The notes under the pieces were generated by a model, which was not told where the DNA came from, did not search any database, and saw nothing but the letters and a program-made list of their open reading frames with translations. A program made the position numbers and the translations under genes. Shown here one piece after another: positions 11,594 through 22,600 of a DNA stretch of 64,000 nucleotides. The DNA is from Whitmania pigra (Eukaryota > Annelida > Clitellata > Hirudinida > Haemopidae), in NCBI GenBank assembly GCA_021613335.1, contig JAJTWR010000231.1, forward strand, positions 2,268,501 through 2,332,500, written 5' to 3'. Each line of letters begins with the position of its first letter. The stretch's first letter is position 1.

Positions 11594-14051
11594 ATGCATC
11601 CCACAGTGGAGATTGTAGAACAACCAATGGCTAAGGGACAGAGATTTAGGTTTTTAAAGAAGATTTGTTTTATGATAATTTCATTATTTAAGAGTTTTAT
11701 AATCTTTTAAACTGACTTTTTTGTGGTTACTTAATATTTCTATACATTTCAAAGCAAATAAGCATAGTGATATAATAATTATTTTTCAAAAGATACAAAT
11801 GTGAAGGCAAAAGTGCAGGAAGTTTGTTTGGCATTAGAAGTACTCAGATTCAAAAATCCTTCCCTTCTATCAAAGTATTTTATGTTGCTGCTAGTTTTAA
11901 AATTAACAATGTTTATTTTGTTGATTGAGCCAAAGCATTAACAACCAATCTCACATTAGGTTCACAACCACAATGGACCAGCTGCAATTGTGATCTCATG
12001 TGTAACCAAAGATCCTCCCTATTATCCTCATCCCCACAACCTTGTGGGTCAGGATTGTCAAGATGGGGTGTGTACACTCAAGGTTAAGAGCTGCAGTAAC
12101 ATCATATCGTTAGTAACAATTTTTTTGCATTAATTGTACCGCAATTGATAATAGCCAATAGTTTAACAAATTTTAAATAAATTAATTTTGCAAGGATGAC
12201 AAATGTGGGAGTCCAGTGTTGCAAGAAGCAGGACATTGATCAACATCTCAAGGAAAGAGAAAATATTAGAGTCGATCCATTTGGAAGTAAGTGAAAACTT
12301 GTTCACCATTATAATTATAATTGCTTTGAATTCAGCCATTAAAATAAAATTTTAAAAAATTAAAATATGGAAGGATGCTGGCATTCATTAACATGGACGT
12401 CATTTGAGGGGAACAGCCCCCTTGACTTGAGACTAGATACAAAAATGGTCTTCTCTTCATGTTTTATAAGCATCACCCCCCTCCCGAATTGTGGCTAAAA
12501 GCAAAAAAAAATCCTCTCAAGTTGTGTGAAAGCTTGGCCCCTTGGAAAAAGCTGACATGACATCCCTACTCATTAATGATGATTAATATATGACAAATTG
12601 GTTTTGATCTGATATAATTGTTTCAGATATAAAAGATATCAAGAAGGAAGACATTGATCTTGGGGTTGTAAGACTCTGCTTCCAGATCTTTCTTCCGGAT
12701 GCCAATAAGAAATTCACTGTTTCCCTTAGGCCGATTATTTCAGATCCTGTTATTGATAAAAGTGAGCTTTAGAAGCAATTACCTTTCAGTTTTACTTCAT
12801 AAAAAAATTATTTATGTGTTTATTGCTTTGAATGATGCACATTACATGAATGAAAGTACAGTTTTAATTAGGTGATATTCACAACATGAACTATATAAAG
12901 TGAACTTGTAAGATGATATTATATCTCATTTTGGCAACAGAATGCATTCAGGACCTTGTCATATGCAGGATGAGCATTAGTGGTGGGACTTGCTATGGAG
13001 GGAATGAGATGTTTTTGCTTTGTGAAAAAATCAATAAAGGTGAAGTACATTTTTCTTCAAAAATATTTGTATAAATTTAGTGGTCTATATCCTTTCACAG
13101 AATCAATATAAATGCTAGAAATTTGTCAGCAATTAAATGTGTTTAATGTTTTTAATTTTGCATTATATTAGTATTTATTACTGTTTACACATATTATTTC
13201 TTTAGATGGGTTTAGATATTAACATTTGGTTATTTCACTCCCTGTTTCAGATGACATCCAAGTGAGGTTTTATGAAGAGACATCTGATGGTATTGCATGG
13301 GAGGATTATGGGATATTCAAACAGTCTGATGTTCATAGGCAGGTAATGAAAATGTTTCCCAATTTGCCAAAAATTATAATTTAGTACTGATCAGGGAATA
13401 TGATTGATAATTTAAAGTGTGCCATTGTTCTGCTTACACCTGCTTATAAAACCCAAGAAATCACAAGCCCTGTTACGGTTTTAATGCAATTACGGAAGCC
13501 CTCTGACAATAGCTGTGGTGAACCAATGCCATTCCAATACTTCCCATGTATCAAAGGTATCTCAATGAGATATATTAGAATTTTCATCATGAACTTAATC
13601 ATGATGAAACTTATGGTCGAAAAATAAGAAGAATGTAACCTTTAAAGAAAATTATCATAAAAGGTTAACTGTATGCTTTACAGAGTCGCGAGTGGACTCC
13701 ACACAGCTGGATGAGTCGGATTGCCGTGCGCTCGATGGCTTGTTTGACTTTGAACCTTTAGTTGCCGATTCCCAAATCGTATCGACGACATCCCTTGGTA
13801 CACAAGAATATTCCAGCTTAATATCCAACGGTGATGTTGGATCAAGCGACCAAGCAATAGTTGTTAATAGGGATCTCTTCAAGTTTTTAAATGTATCTGT
13901 ATCTTCTTTAGGAGAATTTGGAGGTCATCAACCTTGCACATTTCAGGGTAATGCTCCTGAAATTTCACGAATGTATTCTATCGGGATTACATCGACAAGG
14001 AAAAGAACGATGGAAAACGAGGAATCATCGAACAAAATAAGGAGAACTTAA
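11594..14051 (+). CDS. Rel/Dorsal-class NF-kB transcription factor, 9 exons, 403 aa
   Basis: Exons 11594-11649, 11793-11874, 11960-12108, 12195-12286, 12627-12761, 12941-13039, 13251-13342, 13418-13556 and 13684-14051 close in frame. Residues 1-171 are the Rel DNA-binding half: VEIVEQPMAKGQRFRY, then KCEGKSAGSLFG (DNA recognition loop with its conserved Cys), then SCVTKDPPYYPHPHNLVG. Residues 172-281 are the dimerisation IPT half (CIQDLVICRMS, DDIQVRFYEE, SDVHRQCAIV, QLRKPSDNS). The SAGS and CVTKD motifs are of the Rel/Dorsal class rather than the p50/p52 class. There are no ankyrin repeats. The basic nuclear signal normally just after the IPT half is missing there; a candidate (STRKRTMENEESSNKIRRT) forms the last residues. 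The 122-residue tail is short and Ser/Thr-rich. Expected role: dimeric nuclear factor at kappaB sites, held in the cytoplasm by IkappaB. Confidence 0.93.
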
Positions 14052-14260
14052 ATGCTCGCTGTGCATGTGCCCCACCTGTCATGTACAATATCTGAAATAC
14101 TTTTTATTGTTCAGAAACAAAATTACATGAATTTATAGTTGAAAAAAATAATTGGTGGAACTTCTAGCATTTTTTCTAAAAAACATTTGAAATTACTTAA
14201 AAAAACTATAAACACATCTAAAACCATCAAGCATTTATAAACAACTAAACACTAGAGAGC

Positions 14261-14614
14261 ATGTCGGCGCAGAGGTATAGGAATTTTCTCAAATTGATTG
14301 AAATATGGCCGCTGGATCTTTCAAAATCAGAGGCCAATCGGGATTTAGGACAGCACATAAGAGAACGTGTTTCAAAAGCTTTTAGCAAGGGCGAAATGTC
14401 AACAGTGGCAGAAGAGTCGGCATGCGATGAAGAGTATGAATCTCTCAAAAGGATCGCTACAGATTTTCATCGTCACAAACATCTCGTGAAGGAGTGCGGT
14501 ACTGCCTATGGAATTAGCCTTGATAATCTCAAGCTTATCAATTCTACTGAAGGTTTGAAGATCTTGCAGGAACCTCCATCCTTTCTAGAACGTGTTCGAT
14601 TTTTTAAAAAGTGA
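14261..14614 (+). CDS. uqcc2: UQCC2, complex III assembly factor
   Basis: A single exon of 117 residues beginning MSAQRYRNFLKLIEIWPLD, followed by RDLGQHIRERVSKAF and CDEEYESLKRI. These align with human UQCC2 (also called MNF1/M19), whose N-terminus has RYRRFLKLCEEWPVD, RDLGAYLRQRV and ACDQMYESL. The family is a mitochondrial factor that with UQCC1 stabilises newly made cytochrome b during assembly of the bc1 complex. Length (human 126 to 136 residues) agrees. The start ATG is the only one before the conserved block. It sits 209 bp after the stop of the Rel gene on the same strand, so its promoter must be short or lie within that gene's 3' region. An AATAAA follows at 14642. Confidence 0.93.
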   Translation: MSAQRYRNFLKLIEIWPLDLSKSEANRDLGQHIRERVSKAFSKGEMSTVAEESACDEEYESLKRIATDFHRHKHLVKECGTAYGISLDNLKLINSTEGLKILQEPPSFLERVRFFKK

Positions 14615-14641
14615 TTGGAAATTAACAAATCTAAGAGGTAT

Positions 14642-14647
14642 AATAAA
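14642..14647 (+). terminator. Polyadenylation signal AATAAA for UQCC2
   Basis: AATAAA starts 28 bp after the UQCC2 stop codon. This implies a very short 3' UTR. Confidence 0.5.
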
Positions 14648-15176
14648 ATGTTGCAAGTTTTGTCTACGAGTCTTTATTGTTAAGATATTTGCGAATTGAT
14701 GACACCAAGTCTTTGATGGCCCTTGACAAATTTTGGGGTAATGTAAAGTGTTTTTTTTTGTGAAGTTTAGAAGTAGATATCATTTCCAAGGCAATCAGAA
14801 ATTAAAATGAAAATGTAAGCTCATTTTCTATCTGTTTTCTCTTCAATTTTCTAGTGACTTTTTTGAGCTTATCTCCATTCTAATCAATGGTTAATGCATC
14901 ATTTTCAGTTCCAATTTTGATTTTATTAAGCTGGTTTTGGCAGAAATACCATCTAGTATAGGTCAGTAAATTGCTATCCCAGCTCTGTCTATGTATGCCA
15001 AGCAGTTTTCTGCTACTAAGATCTTTTAGATTAATTACTATTGCATAGCTAGATGATTATGATGATATATATATTTTATTTATTTATTTAATCCAAAAAG
15101 ACAGCCACAAGTGACCGCTAACACAAATTGGAGTCATTTAATGTGTAGATACAGAGTGCGTAGAGTTATTAAATTG
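14648..15176. other. Spacer with SINE tail piece near 15044-15064
   Basis: TTGCATAGCTAGATGATTAT at 15043-15062 matches the SINE tail seen at 5635 and 22680; a TA-rich run follows. No gene is recognised. Confidence 0.45.
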
Positions 15177-15830
15177 TCAGAAACTTCTTAGAATCATTGC
15201 TTGAAATGCAGGCTTTAAATAAACTGGGTTGTGGAGCTGATAATATCTGGGATTGGAGAGTTCCAGGGTTTCACTATTTGATGAAGCAATGGAGCCTGTG
15301 AGTAATGGAGCATTTTTCTTGGCATAGGCAGAGGGTATGACAAAGTGTGTGAGATAACATGAAATCAGGGAACTTGGGGATGGTGAAGTTGTGTAATATG
15401 CCAGAGGCATAAATCATGGTTGAGCTTCTCGAGTTTGAGTTTCTGAGGTCTGCTCCTGTAGGATAGAGTTCGCAATCCCTAATGGCCTTTGCGAAGAACA
15501 CTTCCGATCTTTGTTATGAACTACTTGTTATGGTGGCTCCAGACTTGGGAACAATATCTGAGGATTGGCTGAAGTGCAATAAGCCATGGGTCAATATTTG
15601 CTTGTTTATTGAATGACAGCATTTGAGGATTAGGTGCATTCTCATAAAGGCCTTTGGAATGATATTGATGATATGACCATTTGCCTTTGAAGGTGAGTTT
15701 GCTATCAATATAATACAATGTAATATAATAATGAGGACATCAAGATCATGTGTATTGTCTGCTTCAATGGAAGTTACAAGGCATTTGTCTGGGGCTAATA
15801 ACAACTGCCGTTGTTTATATATTAGAGTCT
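15177..15830 (-). pseudogene. LINE reverse-transcriptase C-terminal relic
   Basis: Three minus-strand frames together give LAPDKCLVTSIEADNTHDL, DSKLTFKGKWSYHQYHSKG, ILRYCSQVWSHHNK and CFFAKAIRDCELYPTGADLR. The order (core after YxDD, DSKLxFKxHI, RPILEYCSPVWSPH, VQRRFTKxI) is that of the thumb and tail of CR1/Jockey-type ORF2. Several frame shifts show it is dead. The YADD catalytic region is not present. Confidence 0.6.
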
Positions 15831-16670
15831 ACCTTCATGAGAGGTAGGAGTTTCAACTTGGTGGTGTGGAAGTTCATTCTAATAAACTAATCAAGTTGAG
15901 GTAATTTTATTGAGGTTTTATGTAGGTCTGCTAAATGTAAAGTAATCTCCGATATTAGCTAAAGTTAATTTTATTTGGAGGTTTGGAATTGTGGACAATA
16001 AAGCTGACATTTTTTGCTTCAGGATCTTGAGCCCTCATTATTGAAAAAGGTCAACTTAGTATTTGTTGGAAGTGGCCATAGAGTGGCTTCAGAGGAATAT
16101 TTCCAAATTGTCTCAAAATCCATTATTAGACTTGCATTGCTATAGGAATTGTCAAACATTCAAGATGTCTAGTTATTTGTGGTTTTGATAGTGGAAAGGC
16201 ACAGCTGCCTAGTTTCATTTAGATGGCTTAGAAAGGCTTCTTGTGTTTTCAAAAGGAACAAAATTATGTTTAGAGAAAACTAGAATTAAGAGAGTGACAG
16301 TAGTATAGAATGGAAGCTGTTGTTTTGTAGTTCTATGCTTGCATCTTGCTTAACAGCATTTGATGTGCATTGTATTGTGTATATTATGTCAATTGCAGTG
16401 TTTGATCATGTTAGATTGAATCAAAGTTCCTTTATCAAATTACTATGCTGGCAGAAAGGTCTTCTTCATTAGTTTTCATTTAGTTCAGCCTCAAACAATC
16501 ACTTATAATATAAAAATATAATTTGACCTCAGGATCACTTCAAATCTATATTTATTGCATTTATTAATAGATTACAATTTACGAGAAAATGATTCCATTA
16601 TTTAAAATTTTCTTTAAACTCCTAGAATGGTTAACAAATTACGCGAAGCTGTTAGAGCTGAAGGGAGAAG
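15831..16670. other. 3' flank of Vps52, nothing else recognised
   Basis: AT-rich sequence downstream (minus sense) of the Vps52 stop codon. It will include that gene's 3' UTR. No further gene or named repeat was found. Confidence 0.45.
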
Positions 16671-19600
16671 CTAGAAATTTAATTTGTGTTTCTTGACTTC
16701 TACCATGATGTTGTGGATATTGATCAGCTCACTTCGGATAGAATAGGAAGCAAAGGGCTTCTGGGAGAGAACTTTATGGAATCGGTGGTAGTACTGGATT
16801 AGCTGGGTCAGGCTACCCTAAAAATATATTTAAAATTTACAAAACAGCTGTTCTAATATTGTTATTGTAATTGCTCAATAATACTCTCAAAGGTAAAAAA
16901 AAATAATTTGTGGAATTACTTGAAGAATTTGGGTTCCATTTTTGAAGTTTGAGAAGGACCTCATTATTTCTTGATTGATGAGCTCTATGGCCTTCCTCCA
17001 ATCATTATTGAAACCCCTGACTAACTGGATCACTCGCTCTGCACAGAAATGAGTTATTGACCTTTACAATTTTTAAAAATTTGCTGAACAACTCTTGGTT
17101 AATCACAATGCTTAATTTTTATATAAAAAGCTTTAATTTAAAAGTAATTACATAAAAATATTAAATAATTTATTGGTAGCCACATGTTAGGTAATGTTTA
17201 TTGATCTCTTGCATCAAGTGCATCAATTCAAGTTCAAGAAATTTGCAGAAATAAAATCTCACTTTCATTGGCCAAGTTTGAATCAATACCTTCTCTAGCC
17301 TCACAGTCTTTGACAAAAGTCATGATACCACCAAAATGTGGGTGGAGTATTTCCTCAATATACTCATGTGTCCTTGACATCATGAGTTCCTTAAAAAACT
17401 CACACTCTCTACTGTTTTCAGTTGTGCGTTCCTGCATAAAGAAAAGTCTCAAAATCACAACTCACGATTGAAGATGCAATCTGGTTAGTGCTTCATAAGC
17501 CAACCATATGCAAGCAACAAATTGATTGATCATTGTTACATTTGATGATTATGACATCTTCGCTGAGGTTAGATAGATAAACAAAAGTCATGTTTTAAAA
17601 GTGCTGCTATGAGGCCAGAGGCACCAAATGAGAATAACTACTAACTATGATGACATTAATGATGATGTCATAATTATTGATTAGGAATATGTGCTGATCT
17701 TTTCTGTTGGTGAACGCAGATGTTAATTTGGTGAGGAAATTGTCAACTTCAGCTTGTAGTTGAGACATCAACGTAGACACCTATGTTTAAAATAATAAAA
17801 AGACACTGTAAATAAGAACAGTAGTCCAATAGCATTCTAGCAACATTTCAACTTCAGATCACTGATTTATGTGTTGCTATTAATAGATCATTCAATTATT
17901 TCTTAATTGGGCTGTAATTAGCTCTTTATGTTGTGCCTAATTAGTGTGGAAATATCTAAACATATTTCTACAATATCTCTCTAAAAACAAATTAAAAGTC
18001 CAGGCCCTTCAAAAAATTTTCACAATAATGTCAGAATATAGAAAGTTAACAATGCAATTGTTTCCTTTCCTCCAGTAATGCAAAACTACTAATGATGAGT
18101 TGATGTGTCTAGCTATGACTTATGCAGCTTATAATAGCAGCAATGGACTAAACCCTCTCATTTATTGAACCCTCATTCAGTCCCACAATCGATGCAGCAA
18201 ATTCAGCATATCTTCTGGTCATCTGTGACAAATAATAAAGTGATTATGAAAAATTAAATAGTTTATTAATATATATTGACAAATGTTGTCAGAAAATACA
18301 TTTTATGAAATTAATTGCACTACAAAAAAATTGCAGTTTGTTAACTGAAAGTATGGTTGCATACATAGTGTGGTCTGACATCGTATTGACCCAATTTCTG
18401 AGGGTCACATTCTCTTATGGACTGAATGTTCAGTTGCAGAAGATGCAAGAATCGTGGCTCTATAGTTGCTTTGAGTGAATCCCAGTACCTGATCATGTTT
18501 TAAGAAACAATACTTAATAACCCATATTTAATAAGCATTTGTTTACTTTTTAATACAAATATTAATTATTATCAAGCAGCAAATATAATTAAAACACTGG
18601 CTAAGAGTGATGTCCCTTGAGGAAGCATGTTAGGGTCTTTGTGATTTATAATGTGCATTATAGAGCAATGAAACTTTCTCCTAGTTATGCCTTGGATTAA
18701 GTCAAAATATATAAAGTTTGTAGGATAAAAAAATGGATGAAAATTACAAACTGGCATAGGTATCACAATCATTCAAAAGATGGAAGATAAGTTGAGACAA
18801 ACTGATAGCCAGCAGATTCAAATGGAGAGATTTATGTAATCCTTGAAATGGACTTGGTTTATGACTGGTTTTAGATTAAGACTCCACATTTTCAAAGCAA
18901 AGCTTATTTTGCAAAAGCAAATAAAATGTCAAGAAAATAATCTATAACTCAGGAAAGGAATTATTGGCAAAGATGAAGGTTCACAGAGATGATTTACCGT
19001 ATTTTCACCCATATTACACGCGTGTTATGTTCGATTTTACTTACCACGCACCCCCCTATGCGTGCTATAATCGTATGCGTGTTATGCTAGATTAAATTTA
19101 CATGAATTTGATTTCCGACCAACAAAAAATAAAAACATTTAAATGATAGCACAGACTGTTGGTTGTTTTTGTAAAAGTTTTAGACTATATTTTTAATTTC
19201 AAATAGTTTATAATTGATTGGGCTTTAATGCATTGCATAAAGAACTTTCGATATATGCTTACAGAAGCATGTGACAAAACATTCACGCTAATCATTGCAT
19301 TGTCCAGCTCTCGAGTTTATGACGTCAACTTGAATTTAACATAAATTAATTGATGGTAACTATAGGAAACTTGTAGGGTGTTGTACTATTTTATGAATTT
19401 TCATAATAATTTTTCAACTCTTTGTTACTCATAATTATAATTGGAGCTAATGTTTTCAGTTTGTGTGACAATGTTTTTTCAGCACTGGTGGTTCAGACAG
19501 CTTTGGTTGGTGCTGTTTAATATTTTAATAGTCAAACATCACAAGCATGGACTTATTGTAGCAAATGTTTTCAATCTCTTAATGATCTTGCTATAAAAAC

Positions 19601-22600
19601 TTTGAACACTTCTCAAAAGCATGGAACAAAATAGATACAATTTTGGTAATAGTGTCAGTTATCAGTCTTCTGCAGTCTTTATTGGAAAACAAAATGGAAG
19701 TTTTAGCCCATTCTCTTGGAATTCATTATGAAGATTCAAATTGGTAATTGTACTGAATTACCACCACTGTTTTGGCTTTTTCTGGTGATGAGTCACTTGA
19801 TTTTCTACATTGCTATAAGAGAAAAATCATAAAACCCATTAGATGGCATAAATTATGTGCAGCTTTTGGCCACACTTTTATGTTATAGTTGATGCACTGT
19901 TTGAACCTCAACAATGCCGTACCTTCACAGTAAAGCTGTGTCCCAGAGCATGGTACAAATGCATAACTTCAGTATTTGCTTCAAGTATTGATCTCAATTT
20001 ATTTAAAAAAGCCTTGTTTCTTTCAATGCAATTATAAAGGTTATTGTACATGAGCTGCATTTCATGCTCAGATCAATGATCCATTTATGGTTCTTGAAAG
20101 GGAGACTTTAACCTTGAAATCTCATGAAATTTCATGTTATAATTGATGTTTGGACCTCAACAATGCTATACTTTCCAGTGAAGCTGTGTCTCACAGCATG
20201 ATGCATCTGATTTACTTCATCATCTACTCCAAGAATTTATCAAAAATATTCAAAAACGTCTTTTAAGATTAGTACATTTAAAATATGTGATTTTCATATT
20301 TAGGGAGTTATGGGACACATAGGCTTGTTAAGCGAACTCTTTGCAGCGTGGAATTGGTTAACGAGTTCGTTACCGTCCTTTGAAGTATTGCTTCCCTTTT
20401 GTCTTACAAATTATTATGCGTAAACAATATGGGTTCCAAAGTAGGAAGTTGATGCAAATCTTAATATAAAATAGTTTCGAAGAAGAATTGAAGAGAGAAC
20501 GCAATATCGAAGCGACTCTTGACCAATTTTGGTCAATTGCAGCGAGCTCATGAATCGTTAACCAGTTCTTTGAAGTTTTTAAACAATTTATTAACAGACA
20601 TTCAAAAAATCAATCATAAGACCAATAATTATTCCTCATCATCAGCTAAGCCTTCAAATCCGTCAAAAGTCAAACAGTCTTCATATTCATTTTCGGCTCT
20701 TGCCGGATCGCAGGCTAGTTCAAAGTCCGGGTGGTCACTTTACTCCTTTCCTGTAGACTTAATGCCTGCATTTCTAAAGCCACTCAGAATCAAATCAGGA
20801 GACACTTTGTCCCGTGCTCGTGCAACCCACGTGCATACCTCGGAATACAAGGCCTTCCTGTCTCATCCAGACGGTGTATGGGTGTATGTGCCATTCTGCA
20901 TCCATTCCTCCCTCTCAGATCTGTCAATTTCTCAACGATTTGTAGTTGCAGTTTGGATGATAGACCACCCGGGATGATTGCAATGTGACATCCGCTTAAG
21001 TTGAGTATCTTCTTAACTGACTCCTCTTTATGAGCAGTCATTGCATCCATGATCAACCGCGAGCTCTTTGAAAAGAATCCTCTCTTTTGAGAACATTTCT
21101 GAATCCAGAGCTTCATGCTGAAAATTTTCGCATTGTCTCTAGAAAATCAATATTGGTTTTGACTTGGTGCCAGCCGCAGAGCATCCAAGTATGATTGTGA
21201 AACATGTCCGTTTGTAACCACTTGTTGTTATTGCCACAGTTCTGGCGCCAGATGCTTTCACTAGCGGGAATGTCAAAAGCTATCTCTTTCTTTGTTCCAA
21301 GACCCATAGCTTTAGATCAGACTCTAACTTTGGCCATTTCGCATTTTGGCCAAGGCATGCACGTTTTCTCAGGTTCAGTTTCTCAAGCAATCATTTCTTC
21401 TTTCTCCATTCGCGAACCAACACTTCGTTAACATTGAACTCCCGAGCAGCTGCTCTGTTACCTTTGTCTTTTGCTCTAGAAATGACTTGAAGCTTGTAGT
21501 CAACAGTGTACGAGTTACGTTTATCAGCCACTTTCTTAACGACGTCGATATTTCAATCTATTTATTTATTTGATTATAGTCCGTTGCATGACTAAGATGA
21601 TTTTGACTTATATTTCAATCAAGAGCACTTCTATCTATATATCACTGTATTTATTACTTCAAGCATCGGCCGTTCAGCCAACGGAAGATTTTTTTAAAAC
21701 TTTTATATTTGATTGTTTTAGAAACTGTTTCAATTTAATATTTTAATATATATAATTTTAATTTTAATGTTAAATTATTTTAGCCAAAAGAAAAAAAAGG
21801 CATCTATTGGTGCGTGTTATAATCGTTTGCGTGTTTTATAAGTGATTTTTTACATAAATTGGAAAAATTGCGTGTTATATTCGTCCGCGTGTTAAATTCG
21901 TCTGCGTGTTTATTTCGTGAAAATACGGTACTCACTTTATGAGCTTTTGTCAAAGCTTAGAGTTCACTTACAGACTTAAAGTTTTAAATTTAGCAAATCT
22001 GGAATGCAGAAGAAAAGAGTGAAATTAATTTTGGTTTGCATGCTGTTAGTCAACATGATAAGGATTTTGTGAAGTAATTCTGATCAATTTTAATTTATTT
22101 ATTTAACTTGCAGTGAGAATGTCCTTTATCCATCAATTATGATAATAAATGGCAACATTATGATATACCGAGCAGTTGTGATAGAAATTCCAACTTACTA
22201 ATCCAGTCAGTTAATATATGTTGAGCATATGTACTTCACTTCACAATCATATTGTGAACTTGTAACTTTTGCACAAATAACATGTGTATGTTCCAGAACC
22301 AAAAATTTAAGACCCTTTCCTCAAAAAATCTTTTATGATAGTTTGGTCATAAAAGAGAAGCAAAAGTAAAACATCTCATTTAGCATCATTGAAGCCAAGA
22401 AGAAATTAATTTCTCATTCAGGGACATTCAGTGACTTCAACTTACCTGTCCAGCACGGATGTGCCTCTTCTTTGCATTATGACCTTGAACTTGTCCACAA
22501 TACTCATGCACAAGAAGAGAGCAATGGCATCATAGCAATCAGCAACATAAGCATCCACTTGTTTCTTGTCAAAAATATGACATCAAACCATAAATAAATT

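Noticed and set aside
12395..12560. G/C-run-containing patch in a Rel intron resembling patches near 3310-3560 and 10080-10290
   Set aside because: The likeness is limited to short runs of C or G and could not be aligned by eye as one family.
20519..20988. Plus-strand frame of 152 codons within the pogo element
   Set aside because: It overlaps the antisense of the DDE transposase relic and is Ser-rich shadow sequence.
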